Shown here: one piece after another, positions 1-8,135 of the stretch
Position numbering within the stretch: the stretch's first letter is position 1
How the letters are laid out: each line of letters opens with the position of its first letter
NCBI GenBank assembly: GCA_041687675.1
Contig: JAWLBM010000006.1
Span: 62,001-126,000 of the forward strand
DNA length: 64,000 bases
Source: JAWLBM01 sp041687675
Lineage (GTDB): Bacteria > Pseudomonadota > Alphaproteobacteria > Rhizobiales > Pleomorphomonadaceae
Direction of reading: 5' to 3'
Program-made: the position numbers and the translations under genes
The notes under the pieces: generated by a model
Database searches by the model: none
The model's input: the letters and a program-made list of their open reading frames with translations, nothing else
Told to the model about the DNA's origin: nothing

Positions 1-806
1 CGGGCATCATCCTCGCCGACCTCGACTTCGCCTCCAAGGGCGCCATCGCCGACATCGCCGCTCGCGCCGGGGTGAGCGAGCCGACCGTCACCCGATTCTG
101 CCGCAGCCTCGGCTGCGACGGCGTGCGCGACTTCAAGTTCCGCCTCGCCCAGGCCCTCGCCGTCGGCGGCCAGTATCTCTCCGCCGAGCCGCTCGAGCGC
201 GACGCCCGCGAGCGGCGCATCGCCACCGCCGTCGCCGGCGGCGCGCTGTCGATGATCGAGCGGGTGCGCGACACGGTCGACATGTCGACCGTCATGGAGG
301 TCGCCGAGCGCCTCGCCGCCGCCCGCCAGGTGCTGGTGTTCGGATCCGGCGGCACCTCCTCCATGCTGGCGGTGGAGATGCAGAACCGGCTGTTCCGGCT
401 CGGCTTTCCGGTGGTCGCCCACGTCGATGGCCAGTTGCAGCGGATGTCGGCGGCGGTCGCCGGGCCCGGGGTGGTGACGCTCGGCTTCTCCACCTCCGGC
501 TACGCCCAGTCCGTGGTCGACGCCTCGCTGGTGGCCCGCCAGTACGGCGCCCACACGGTCGCGGTCACCCAGCCCGGCTCGGCCCTCGCCGTCGCCTGCG
601 ACACGGTGATCGGTTTCCAGCCGCTGGAGGACGGCAACGTCTACAAGCCGACCTCGTCGCGCTACGGCCTGCTCCTGATCGCCGACATGCTGGCGATGGC
701 GACGGCCGAGACCATCGGCCCCAAGGTCCTCGAGGGCCTGCGCCGCATCAAGCACAGCCTCAACACGCTGAAGGTGGACGACCCCCGCCTGCCGCTCGGC
801 GACTGA
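1..806 (+). CDS. MurR/RpiR family transcriptional regulator (5' end outside window)
   Basis: The reading frame is open from base 3, so the N-terminus lies left of the window; the GTG at 72 is internal. What remains is the end of an RpiR-type helix-turn-helix (ADIAARAGVSEPTVTRFCRS) followed by a SIS sugar-phosphate-binding domain (VLVFGSGGTSSMLAVEMQ and GFSTSGYAQSVVDAS) covering most of the remaining residues. Proteins of this family usually repress or activate nearby catabolic genes in response to a phosphorylated sugar or related ligand. It ends 12 bases before the D-threonine aldolase-like gene on the same strand, so it probably controls that small cluster. The ligand cannot be inferred. 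Confidence 0.9.
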   Translation, partial: GIILADLDFASKGAIADIAARAGVSEPTVTRFCRSLGCDGVRDFKFRLAQALAVGGQYLSAEPLERDARERRIATAVAGGALSMIERVRDTVDMSTVMEVAERLAAARQVLVFGSGGTSSMLAVEMQNRLFRLGFPVVAHVDGQLQRMSAAVAGPGVVTLGFSTSGYAQSVVDASLVARQYGAHTVAVTQPGSALAVACDTVIGFQPLEDGNVYKPTSSRYGLLLIADMLAMATAETIGPKVLEGLRRIKHSLNTLKVDDPRLPLGD

Positions 807-818
807 CCGGATTTCCCC

Positions 819-1889
819 ATGACCATGCCCCGCACCCTCGCCGAGATCGACACCCCCGCCGTCCTGGTCGACATCGACCGGGCGATGGCGAACATCCGCC
901 GCGCCCAGGCCTATGCCGACGAGCACCGCCTGCCGCTGCGCCCGCACATCAAGACCCACAAGCTGCCGATGCTGGCGAAGGCGCAGGTCGAGGCCGGCGC
1001 CGTGGGCATCACCTGCCAGAAGATCGGCGAGGCGGAGGTGATGGCGGACGCGGGGCTCGCCGACATCCTGCTGCCCTACAACATCCTCGGGCACGACAAG
1101 CTGGCGCGGCTGAGGGATGTCGCCGGGCGGATCCGCCTCTCCGTCACCGCCGACAACGGCACCGTGGTCGCCGGCCTCTCCGAGGCCTTCGCCGACGCGG
1201 CCCGGCCGCTGCCCGGGCTGGTCGAGTGCGACCCGGGCATGGGCCGCTGCGGCGTCCAGGACCCGGCGGCGGCGCTCGACCTCGCCCGGGCGATCGCGCG
1301 CGCGCCGGGGCTCGCCTTCGGCGGCCTGATGACCTATCCGGCGGTCGGCCGCACCGCCGAGACGGAGGCCTGGCTCGCCGCCGCCGTCGAGGCCCTCTCC
1401 CGGGGCGGGATGGCCTGTCCCGTGGTCAGCAACGGCGGCACGCCGGACCTCTGGCGCGCCCACGAGGTGACCACCGCCACCGAGCACCGGCCCGGCACCT
1501 ACGTCTATCTCGACCGCTACCAGGTGGCGAAGGGCGTCGGCACCGAGGCGGACTGCGCGCTGACGGTGCTCACCACCGTCGTCAGCCGGCCGGTGCCGGG
1601 CCGCGCCATCATCGACGCCGGCTCCAAGGCCCTCACCAGCGACCTCCTCGGCATGACCGGCCACGGCAAGGTGGTCGAGGCGCCGGAGGTGTTCGTCTCC
1701 GGCCTCTCCGAGGAGCACGGCACCCTCGACTGCTCGGCCGATCCCGGCGCGCTCGCCGTGGGCGACCGGATCCGCATCCTGCCGAACCACGCCTGCCCGG
1801 TCTCCAACCTCTTCGACGTCGTCCACATGGTCTCCGGCGACCGGGTGGTCGAGGTCGTGCCGGTCGCCGCCCGCGGCCGCGTCGGCTGA
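819..1889 (+). CDS. D-threonine aldolase / D-serine dehydratase-like PLP enzyme (DSD1 family)
   Basis: A 356-residue fold-type III PLP protein with an alanine-racemase-like barrel. The cofactor lysine is in RPHIKTHK (Lys45 when counted from the ATG), the usual place in D-threonine aldolases and eukaryotic-type D-serine dehydratases. Near the C-terminus NHACPVSNL supplies the His-x-Cys pair that binds the divalent metal in this family. Such enzymes split or dehydrate D-beta-hydroxy amino acids. It sits just after the RpiR-type regulator and 26 bases before a small NTF2-like gene. The exact substrate (D-threonine, D-serine or D-threo-3-hydroxyaspartate) cannot be decided from sequence. Confidence 0.88.
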   Translation: MTMPRTLAEIDTPAVLVDIDRAMANIRRAQAYADEHRLPLRPHIKTHKLPMLAKAQVEAGAVGITCQKIGEAEVMADAGLADILLPYNILGHDKLARLRDVAGRIRLSVTADNGTVVAGLSEAFADAARPLPGLVECDPGMGRCGVQDPAAALDLARAIARAPGLAFGGLMTYPAVGRTAETEAWLAAAVEALSRGGMACPVVSNGGTPDLWRAHEVTTATEHRPGTYVYLDRYQVAKGVGTEADCALTVLTTVVSRPVPGRAIIDAGSKALTSDLLGMTGHGKVVEAPEVFVSGLSEEHGTLDCSADPGALAVGDRIRILPNHACPVSNLFDVVHMVSGDRVVEVVPVAARGRVG

Positions 1890-1915
1890 ACCGCCCAGCG
1901 CCCCGGAGCCTTGCC

Positions 1916-2404
1916 ATGGACGCCACCGTCAACCCCTTCCCGAACGACCCGGACCGCCGCGAAATCTGGGAGATGCTGGTCACCCGCGACATCGACGCCT
2001 TCCTCGGCCAGGACTGGTCGATGGTCGACGGCGACTTCATCCGCGAGGGCTTCCTTGGCATCCACGCCCACAAGTCCGAGATCCCGGACAGCTGGCGCGT
2101 CGCCTTCCCGACCCTCGAGGCCTACCGCGACGAGTGGCTGCGCCAGGCCCGCGAGACGGCGGGGACGGAGTTCGCCGAGCCGCTGCGGCCGGCGCTGTTC
2201 CGCATCACCAACCTCCGCGACATCGACATCGCCGGCGACGTCGCCGTCGCGCACAAGAAATTCGACGGCAGCGTGATGCGTACGGGCGGCGGCCGCGACG
2301 TGCTCAGCTGGCAGACGCTCTACTTCTGCCGCCGCCACCAGGGCCGCTGGAAGCTGACCGGCTTCGTCGGCTACATGCCCTTCCCGATGGGCCGGGCCGG
2401 CTGA
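1916..2404 (+). CDS. NTF2/SnoaL-like hypothetical protein
   Basis: A 162-residue soluble protein with no signal peptide or membrane segment. Its pattern of aromatic-rich strands near the end (LSWQTLYFCRRHQGRWKLTG) is typical of NTF2/SnoaL-like cone folds, but no catalytic signature can be named. The start chosen is the ATG at 1916, preceded by CCGGAGCC. It lies between the D-threonine aldolase-like gene and the CitE-like lyase, all on the same strand, so it may be an accessory or isomerase-like member of that pathway; that is inference only. Confidence 0.7.
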   Translation: MDATVNPFPNDPDRREIWEMLVTRDIDAFLGQDWSMVDGDFIREGFLGIHAHKSEIPDSWRVAFPTLEAYRDEWLRQARETAGTEFAEPLRPALFRITNLRDIDIAGDVAVAHKKFDGSVMRTGGGRDVLSWQTLYFCRRHQGRWKLTGFVGYMPFPMGRAG

Positions 2405-2430
2405 GCCTGGTTCGCCCAACGGATAGCTGC

Positions 2431-2482
2431 ATCCCTCCGGAGGCCGCCGTATGCTGCGGCGCAACAGGAGCTTCGGAGGGAT
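2431..2482 (+). promoter_or_regulatory. Leader hairpin that buries the ribosome binding site of the CitE-like gene
   Basis: ATCCCTCCG (2431-2439) is perfectly complementary to CGGAGGGAT (2474-2482). Three more pairs inside the stem (GAG with CTT, one of them G-U) give about 12 pairs. A second small stem, GCCGC/GCGGC, closes the enclosed loop. The right arm contains the whole Shine-Dalgarno GGAGGG (2475-2480), five bases before the ATG at 2486. There is no T-run, so it does not look like a terminator. It may gate translation; that role is inferred. Confidence 0.5.
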
Positions 2483-2485
2483 CCC

Positions 2486-3367
2486 ATGGCCGACATCCGC
2501 CCGCGCCGCAGCATGCTCTACATGCCGGGCTCGAACGCCCGCGCGCTGGAGAAGGCGCGGACGCTTCCCGTCGACGCCCTGATCCTCGACCTGGAGGACG
2601 CCGTCGCGCCCGAGGCGAAGGAGACCGCCCGCGAGCAGGTCGCCGCCGCCGTCGCCGCCCGCGGCTTCGGCCACCGCGAGGTGCTGGTGCGGGTGAACGC
2701 CGCCGGGACGCCCTGGGCGGAGGCCGACCTCGCCGCCGCGATCGCCTGCCGGCCGGACGCGATCCTCGTGCCGAAGGTCTCCGCGCCGGTCGACCTCGCC
2801 GCCGCGACGGCGGCGCTCGAGGCGGCCGACCCGGAGCGGGCGATCGCCCTCTGGGCGATGGTGGAGACGCCGCTCGCGATCCTCCAGGTCCGCGACATCG
2901 CCGCTGCGGCCGCGGCGCCCGGATCGCGGCTCGCCGGCTTCGTGATGGGCACCAACGATCTCGCCAAGGACACCGGCGCCCGCCTGGTCCCCGGCCGGGC
3001 GCCGATGCTGCCGTGGCTGATGACCGCGCTCGCCGCCGCGCGCGCCTTCGGCCTCGCCATCCTCGACGGCGTCTACAACGACGTCGACGACGAGGCGGGG
3101 TTCGCGGCCGAGTGCGCCGCGGCGCGCGACATGGGCTTCGACGGCAAGACGGTCATTCATCCGAAGCAGGTCGCGCCGGCCAACGCCGCCTTCACGCCGA
3201 CCGCGGAGGAGGTCGCCTTCGCCGAGACGGTGGTCGCCGCCTTCGCGCGGCCGGAGAACGCCGGCCGCGGCGCCCTGCGCATCGAGGGGCGGATGGTGGA
3301 GCGGCTGCACGCCGACATGGCCGCCCGGCTGCTCGCGGTGGCCATGGCCGTGGCGGAGCGCGGCTGA
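2486..3367 (+). CDS. HpcH/HpaI-fold CoA-ester lyase (CitE/malyl-CoA lyase-like)
   Basis: A 293-residue TIM-barrel lyase of the citrate lyase beta-subunit type. Recognisable elements are RRSMLYMPGSNARALEKA near the start, LILDLEDAVAPEAKE with the metal-binding acidic residues, the MVETPLAIL segment with the catalytic-loop glutamate, GFVMGTNDLAKD, and DGKTVIHPKQV late in the protein. Relatives cleave malyl-CoA, citramalyl-CoA or methylmalyl-CoA, or hydrolyse malyl-CoA; which one applies here is not clear. It is the last plus-strand gene of the RpiR-linked group and faces the ccoS end of the cco locus. A strong GGAGGG precedes its ATG but lies within a stable inverted repeat. Confidence 0.88.
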   Translation: MADIRPRRSMLYMPGSNARALEKARTLPVDALILDLEDAVAPEAKETAREQVAAAVAARGFGHREVLVRVNAAGTPWAEADLAAAIACRPDAILVPKVSAPVDLAAATAALEAADPERAIALWAMVETPLAILQVRDIAAAAAAPGSRLAGFVMGTNDLAKDTGARLVPGRAPMLPWLMTALAAARAFGLAILDGVYNDVDDEAGFAAECAAARDMGFDGKTVIHPKQVAPANAAFTPTAEEVAFAETVVAAFARPENAGRGALRIEGRMVERLHADMAARLLAVAMAVAERG

Positions 3368-3381
3368 CCGCGCGGGCCGGG

Positions 3382-3549
3382 TCAGCCCCGGCGCGGGTCC
3401 CCCTCGGCGAGGTCGTCGTCCTGGATGGCGCGCCAGGCGGCGCCCTCGAGGTCCTCGTACTGGCCGGACTTCAGCGACCACAGGAACCCCGCGAGGCCGA
3501 GAAGGCCGAGGGTGAGGGCGATGGGCACGAGGTAGAGGAGGATGCTCAT
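3382..3549 (-). CDS. ccoS: cbb3-type cytochrome oxidase assembly protein CcoS
   Basis: A 55-residue protein: a single N-terminal membrane helix (MSILLYLVPIALTLGLLGLA), then WSLKSGQYEDLEG, the hallmark of CcoS, and a short acidic tail. CcoS is needed for fitting heme and copper into the CcoN subunit. The start is the ATG at 3549, which overlaps the ccoI stop as ATGA. A longer reading frame upstream exists but lies inside ccoI. Last gene of the minus-strand ccoGHIS operon. Confidence 0.93.
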   Translation of the reverse strand: MSILLYLVPIALTLGLLGLAGFLWSLKSGQYEDLEGAAWRAIQDDDLAEGDPRRG

Positions 3550-5867
3550 GTCTGCTCCCGAAGGGTTCCGGCCGCGCCGAGCATGGCCGGCGAGGTCGGG
3601 GCAGCGGCCACCGGGGCCGCCGTCCGCCACGGCTCGCCGGCGATGCGGCGCAGCCGCACCGCGTTGAGCGTGACGATCAGCGAGGAGCCCGACATGGCGA
3701 GCGCCGCGACCAGCGGCGTCACGTATCCGAGCACCGCAATCGGCACGGCGATGACGTTGTAGACAACCGCGATGGCGAGATTCTGTCCCATCAGCCGGCG
3801 CGCCGCGCGGGCGACCTCCAGCGCGGTCGCGACCGGGCCGAGGCGCTCGCCGAGGAACACCGCGTCGGCGGCGGCCTGGGCGACGTGCGCGGCCGAGACC
3901 GGCGACATGGAGACGTGCGCCGCGGCGAGCGAGGGGGCGTCGTTGAGACCGTCGCCGACCATCAGCACCCGCCGCCCCTCGGCGGCGAGGACCTCGAGGC
4001 GGGCGATCTTCGCCTGCGGATCGGCCTCGGCCCGGAACTCGGCGACGCCGAGGGCGGCCGCGGTCTCGGCGACCGCCGCCTGGCGGTCGCCGGAGAGGAT
4101 CTCGATCCGGTAGCCCGCGGCCGCGAGGCGGGCGAGCGTCTCGGCCGCATCCGTCTTGATCGCCTGGGCGAGGGCGTGCAGCACCGGTTCGCCGCGCCCG
4201 TCGGCGACCGCGATCAGCGAGGCGGTCGGGTGCGCCGCCCGCATCCGCTCCACCACCTCCGCCGGAACGGCGCAGAAGGCGGGGCTGCCGAGCCGGATCT
4301 CGCGGCCGTCCACCAGGGCCGCGACCCCCTCGCCGGGCCGCTCGCGCACGCCCTCCAGCGTCTCAACCGCGCCCGCCGCCCGGGCGAGCCCGCGGGCGAG
4401 CGGATGGCGGCTGGAGAGGGCGAGCCGGCCGGCGAGGGCGAGGGCCCCGGCGTCGAAGCGGCTCGACGCCACCAGCCGCGGCTCCGGCGTCGTCAGCGTG
4501 CCGGTCTTGTCGAAGACGATGGTGTCCACCGCGGCCAGCCGCTCGATGGCGTCGCCGGCGTTGAGGAGCACGCCGCTGCGGAAGAGCCGCCCGGCCGCCA
4601 CCACCTGGACCGCGGGAATGGCGAGCGCCAGCGCGCAGGGGCAGGTGATGATGAGCACGGCGATGGCGATCACCAGCGCGTGGGACCAGTCCGCGCCGAC
4701 CGCCATCCAGCCGAGGAAGGTCAGGGCGGCGGCCGAGTGCACCACCGGCGCATAGGCCCGCGCCGCCCGGTCGGCGAGGCGCATGGCGCCCGCCTTCATC
4801 GACTGGGCCTCGGAGATCAGCCGCTCGATCTCGGCGACGAGCGTCCCCTCGACCGCCGCGGTGACCGAGACGGTCAGCGCCCCGAAGCCGTTGATCATGC
4901 CGGCGTGCACCATCTCGCCCGGGCCGACGGCGACCGGCGCGGTCTCGCCGGTGACCAGGCTGCGGTCGATCTCGGAGGTCCCCGCGGCGACGCGGCCGTC
5001 CACCGGCACCCGCTCGCCGGGGCGCACCAGCACGAGGTCGCCGGGAGCGACCCGCGAGACCGGCACCTCGGCGAGCGCGCCGTCGGCGCCGATCCGCACG
5101 GCCGATTCGGAGCGAAGCGTCGCCAGCGTCTCCGCCTCCACGGCGGTGCGCCGGCGCATGTTCTCGTCGAGGAAGCGGCCGAGCAGCAGGAAGAAGAGCA
5201 GCATCAGCGCGCTGTCGAAATAGGCCTCGTGCCCGCCGAGGAAGGTGTTGGCGACCGAAAGGCCGGTGGCGAGCAGGATCCCGATCGAGATCGGCACGTC
5301 CATGTTGACGGAGCGACGCCGGATCGCCGCGGCCGCGCTGCCGAAGAAGGGCTGGCCGGCGTAGGCGATGCAGGGCAGCGCCACCAGCGCCGACATGAAG
5401 TGGAAGAAGTCGCGCGTCTCGGGGGTGATGTCGGTGACGTTGCCGGACCAGACCGAGATGCTCATCAGCATGACGTTCATGGTGCCGAAGCCGGCGACGC
5501 CGAGGCTTTTCAGGAGCCGCCGCGCCTCCGCCGAGCCGCCGTCCCGCCGGGCGGCCGGGTCGAAGGGGTGGGCCGGGTAGCCGATCGCCTGCAGCCGGGC
5601 GAGCAGGACGTCCGGCGACAGCGCCGCGGGATCGTAGACCACCGCCACCCGCCGGTCGGCGAGGTTGACCCTCGCGGAGGCGACGCCCTCCACCCCGCGC
5701 AGCGCGCGCTCGATGTCGCCCATGCAGGCGGCGCAGGTGATGTTCTCCACCGCGAGCGTGAGCCGCCGCCGGCCGTCCGGCTCGGCCAGCGAATAGGCCG
5801 ACCAGTCGCGTGCCGGGACGGCGTCGGCGACGGGTTCGGGGCCGGCGAGGGGCAGGGCGGCGGTCAC
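3546..5867 (-). CDS. ccoI: Copper-translocating P1B-type ATPase CcoI (FixI)
   Basis: A 773-residue heavy-metal P-type ATPase. It has an N-terminal HMA domain with the metal-binding ENITCAACMGDIERAL, membrane helices, the transmembrane CPC motif (ITCPCALALAIP), the phosphorylation site FDKTGTLTTPEP and the hinge GDGLNDAPSLAAAHVS. CcoI delivers copper across the inner membrane for the CuB centre of the cbb3 oxidase. The start codon is GTG at 5867. It lies 9 bases after ccoH and overlaps ccoS by four bases, so the three are cotranslated. Confidence 0.96.
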   Translation of the reverse strand: MTAALPLAGPEPVADAVPARDWSAYSLAEPDGRRRLTLAVENITCAACMGDIERALRGVEGVASARVNLADRRVAVVYDPAALSPDVLLARLQAIGYPAHPFDPAARRDGGSAEARRLLKSLGVAGFGTMNVMLMSISVWSGNVTDITPETRDFFHFMSALVALPCIAYAGQPFFGSAAAAIRRRSVNMDVPISIGILLATGLSVANTFLGGHEAYFDSALMLLFFLLLGRFLDENMRRRTAVEAETLATLRSESAVRIGADGALAEVPVSRVAPGDLVLVRPGERVPVDGRVAAGTSEIDRSLVTGETAPVAVGPGEMVHAGMINGFGALTVSVTAAVEGTLVAEIERLISEAQSMKAGAMRLADRAARAYAPVVHSAAALTFLGWMAVGADWSHALVIAIAVLIITCPCALALAIPAVQVVAAGRLFRSGVLLNAGDAIERLAAVDTIVFDKTGTLTTPEPRLVASSRFDAGALALAGRLALSSRHPLARGLARAAGAVETLEGVRERPGEGVAALVDGREIRLGSPAFCAVPAEVVERMRAAHPTASLIAVADGRGEPVLHALAQAIKTDAAETLARLAAAGYRIEILSGDRQAAVAETAAALGVAEFRAEADPQAKIARLEVLAAEGRRVLMVGDGLNDAPSLAAAHVSMSPVSAAHVAQAAADAVFLGERLGPVATALEVARAARRLMGQNLAIAVVYNVIAVPIAVLGYVTPLVAALAMSGSSLIVTLNAVRLRRIAGEPWRTAAPVAAAPTSPAMLGAAGTLREQT

Positions 5868-5876
5868 GGGTCGTCC

Positions 5877-6395
5877 TCAGCGGGGCAGGGACAGCGTGTT
5901 GCGGGACCGGAACACCCGCTCGCCGCCGGCGGCCGCCTCGATGACGAGGACCCACGACCCGGCGGCCACGCCCGCCACCTCGGCGGTGTAGACACCGGGC
6001 TCCACCTCGGCGAGAAGCACCTCGCGGTCGTGCCGGGTGTCGGTCGGGTGCTCGATCTTCGCCGTCACCGCCAGGTGGGATTCGGGGCTGCCGGACTTGT
6101 CGGCGAAGCGGGCGGTGAACGCGGCGCCGTCGCCGGCGCGCTGGGCGCGGACGTCGACGTTCCAGCCGCGGGCCGCCTGGGCGGCGGCGGCGGCGACCTC
6201 CTCGTTGAACTCCTGGCCGGCGCGGTAGGAACTTTCCACCGAAAGGCCCGGGAAGCTGTCGACCGCCAGCCAGACCAGCGCCACGTTGGCGGCGAAGATC
6301 ACGCCGAAGAAGCCGCCGAGCCAGGCGAGCACCCGAAGCCCGGTCACACGTCGAACGGGCCGGCCGTCCTCGGCGTCAATGGGATAGTCTGCCAT
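5877..6395 (-). CDS. ccoH: cbb3 oxidase assembly protein CcoH (FixH)
   Basis: A 172-residue protein with a short cytoplasmic head, one membrane helix (GLRVLAWLGGFFGVIFAANV, roughly residues 19-45) and a periplasmic Ig-like domain ending in FRSRNTLSLPR. Length, topology and position between ccoG and ccoI match FixH/CcoH, which binds and stabilises the cbb3 complex during assembly. Nineteen bases separate it from ccoG upstream and nine from ccoI downstream. Confidence 0.93.
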   Translation of the reverse strand: MADYPIDAEDGRPVRRVTGLRVLAWLGGFFGVIFAANVALVWLAVDSFPGLSVESSYRAGQEFNEEVAAAAAQAARGWNVDVRAQRAGDGAAFTARFADKSGSPESHLAVTAKIEHPTDTRHDREVLLAEVEPGVYTAEVAGVAAGSWVLVIEAAAGGERVFRSRNTLSLPR

Positions 6396-6414
6396 CGGAA
6401 CACCCTCCTCGCGT

Positions 6415-7926
6415 TCACGGGTTGCCGTCGTCGTCGCGCCCGTCCGTCCCGGGCGCAGCCTGGTGCGGCCGCATGCCTTCGGCCAGCTTGAAGAAATCCC
6501 TGGCGACCGCCGTCTCGCCCGTCGCGATGTCGACGATGCGGAACTTGACCTCGGTGGACTCCGCCAGCGCCGGCGCGCCGTGCAGGGCCACGGTCACGCG
6601 GATCTCGCGGGTGGTGTCGGGGTCCACCGTGACCACCGGCTTCTCGCCGATCCGGGCGTCGACGCCCACCGCCTCGACCACCGCCTCCGCGGGCAGCCCC
6701 TCCACCGCCAGGGTGAAGGTGCGCGGCTCGGCCCGCTTGTTCAGGAGGCGGACGGTGTAGCCATTGCGTACGCCGCCGTCGGACAGCTGCACCGCGATCG
6801 GGTTGCGGTCGTGCAGGACGTTGATCCCCTGCAGTTCGCGGGTCGCCAGCGCCCACAGCATCACCGCGCCGACGACGGCGATCAGGCCCGCGTAGAGCAC
6901 GGTCCGCGGCCGCACCACCCGGTACACCGGCGGCTTGCCCTCGGCCCGGCGGGCGAGGTTCATGTCGGTGTCGTAGCCGATCAGGCCGGGCTCCCGGTGC
7001 ACCTTCTCCATCATGGTGTCGCAGGCGTCGATGCACAGGCCGCACTGGATGCAGCCGAGCTGCACGCCGTCGCGGATGTCGACGCCGGTCGGGCAGGCGT
7101 TGACGCAGGCCCGGCAGTCGATGCACTCGCCGGCCGGCTCGCCGGAGGCCTTGGCCTTGTCCGCCGCCTTCACCGACATGCGCGGCTCGCCGCGGTCGCC
7201 GCGATAGGTGACGTTGAGCGCCCACTCGTCGGTCAGCGCCGCCTGGATGCGCGGCCAGGGGCACATGTAGAGGCAGACCTGCTCGCGCATGAAGCCGGCG
7301 AGGGCGTAGGTCGTGAAGGTGAGGATGCCGATCCAGAGATAGATGGCCATCGGCGCCTGCCAGGTCAGCAGGTCGTGGACCAGCGTCGGCGCGTCGGCGA
7401 AGTAGAGCACCCAGGCGCCGCCGGTCCACCAGGCGATGCCGATCCAGAGCGCATGCTTGGCCGCCTTGCGGCCGACCTTGCCGGCGGTCCAGGGCGCCTT
7501 GTCGAGCAGCATGCGCTCGCGCCGGTCGCCCTCGGTCCAGCGCTCGACCGCCATGAAGAGATCGGTCCAGACGGTCTGCGGGCAGAGATAGCCGCACCAG
7601 ACCCGGCCGGCGACGGCGTTCATCAGGAACAGGGCCAGCGCCGCGAGAACCAAGAGGCCCGTGAGGTAGTAGACCTCCTGCGGCCAGATCTCGACAAAGA
7701 AGAAGTAGGCGCGCCGGCCGGCGATATCGACCAGCACCGCCTGGTCCGGCGCATTGGGACCGCGGTCCCAGCGGATGAACGGCAGGAAGTAGTAGAGGCC
7801 GAGCGTGATGAAGAGGATCGACCACTTGATGGTGCGCAACCGGCCGTGAACAGCCGCGGGATAGATCTTCTTGGCGGAAACGTAAAGGGATTCCCCGCCG
7901 GCGGCCTCGTCGGTCTCGACGCGCAT
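6415..7926 (-). CDS. ccoG: Cytochrome c oxidase accessory protein CcoG (FixG/RdxA)
   Basis: About 503 residues. Five or so membrane helices carry the FixG hallmarks RVWCGYLCPQTVWTDLFM and CLYMCPWPRIQAAL. Two ferredoxin-type 4Fe-4S clusters follow (CIDCRACVNACP and CIQCGLCIDACD), then a periplasmic Ig-like C-terminal domain. CcoG is a cupric reductase that helps supply copper to cbb3 oxidase. The ATG at 7926 was chosen; a longer frame continues upstream but runs past the FNR box into the promoter. First gene of ccoGHIS, 98 bases behind an exact FNR/FixK box. Confidence 0.95.
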   Translation of the reverse strand: MRVETDEAAGGESLYVSAKKIYPAAVHGRLRTIKWSILFITLGLYYFLPFIRWDRGPNAPDQAVLVDIAGRRAYFFFVEIWPQEVYYLTGLLVLAALALFLMNAVAGRVWCGYLCPQTVWTDLFMAVERWTEGDRRERMLLDKAPWTAGKVGRKAAKHALWIGIAWWTGGAWVLYFADAPTLVHDLLTWQAPMAIYLWIGILTFTTYALAGFMREQVCLYMCPWPRIQAALTDEWALNVTYRGDRGEPRMSVKAADKAKASGEPAGECIDCRACVNACPTGVDIRDGVQLGCIQCGLCIDACDTMMEKVHREPGLIGYDTDMNLARRAEGKPPVYRVVRPRTVLYAGLIAVVGAVMLWALATRELQGINVLHDRNPIAVQLSDGGVRNGYTVRLLNKRAEPRTFTLAVEGLPAEAVVEAVGVDARIGEKPVVTVDPDTTREIRVTVALHGAPALAESTEVKFRIVDIATGETAVARDFFKLAEGMRPHQAAPGTDGRDDDGNP

Positions 7927-8023
7927 CTGATCCGTCCACTCCGTGACCCCGCCCCGGGCGCCAGTCGGCGCGCGAGGCTCCTCGTGTCGCATTGCACAAT
8001 GCGCGGAGCGGCTCGCCGGCGCC

Positions 8024-8037
8024 TTGACAAATATCAA
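8024..8037 (-). promoter_or_regulatory. FNR/FixK-type box upstream of ccoGHIS
   Basis: TTGACAAATATCAA fits the anaerobox TTGAY-N4-RTCAA in full. It sits 98 bases before the ccoG ATG and beyond the ccoNOQP terminator, so ccoGHIS has its own oxygen-responsive promoter. The regulator gene is not in the window. Confidence 0.85.
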
Positions 8038-8083
8038 AGGCTGCCTGGCGAACCCGCGAGGAATCGTGCCGCCGGAAACGGAA

Positions 8084-8110
8084 AGGGGCGGCGGTTCAAC
8101 CGCCGCCCCT
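8084..8110 (-). terminator. Rho-independent terminator of ccoNOQP
   Basis: A near-perfect inverted repeat: GGGGCGGCGG (8085-8094), five-base loop, CCGCCGCCCC (8100-8109). Read on the minus strand, it is followed by the pyrimidine-rich TTTCCGTTTCC. It lies 26 bases past the ccoP stop and just before the ccoG promoter. Confidence 0.78.
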
Positions 8111-8135
8111 CGTCCCGTCCGGTCCCCGGCGTCGG

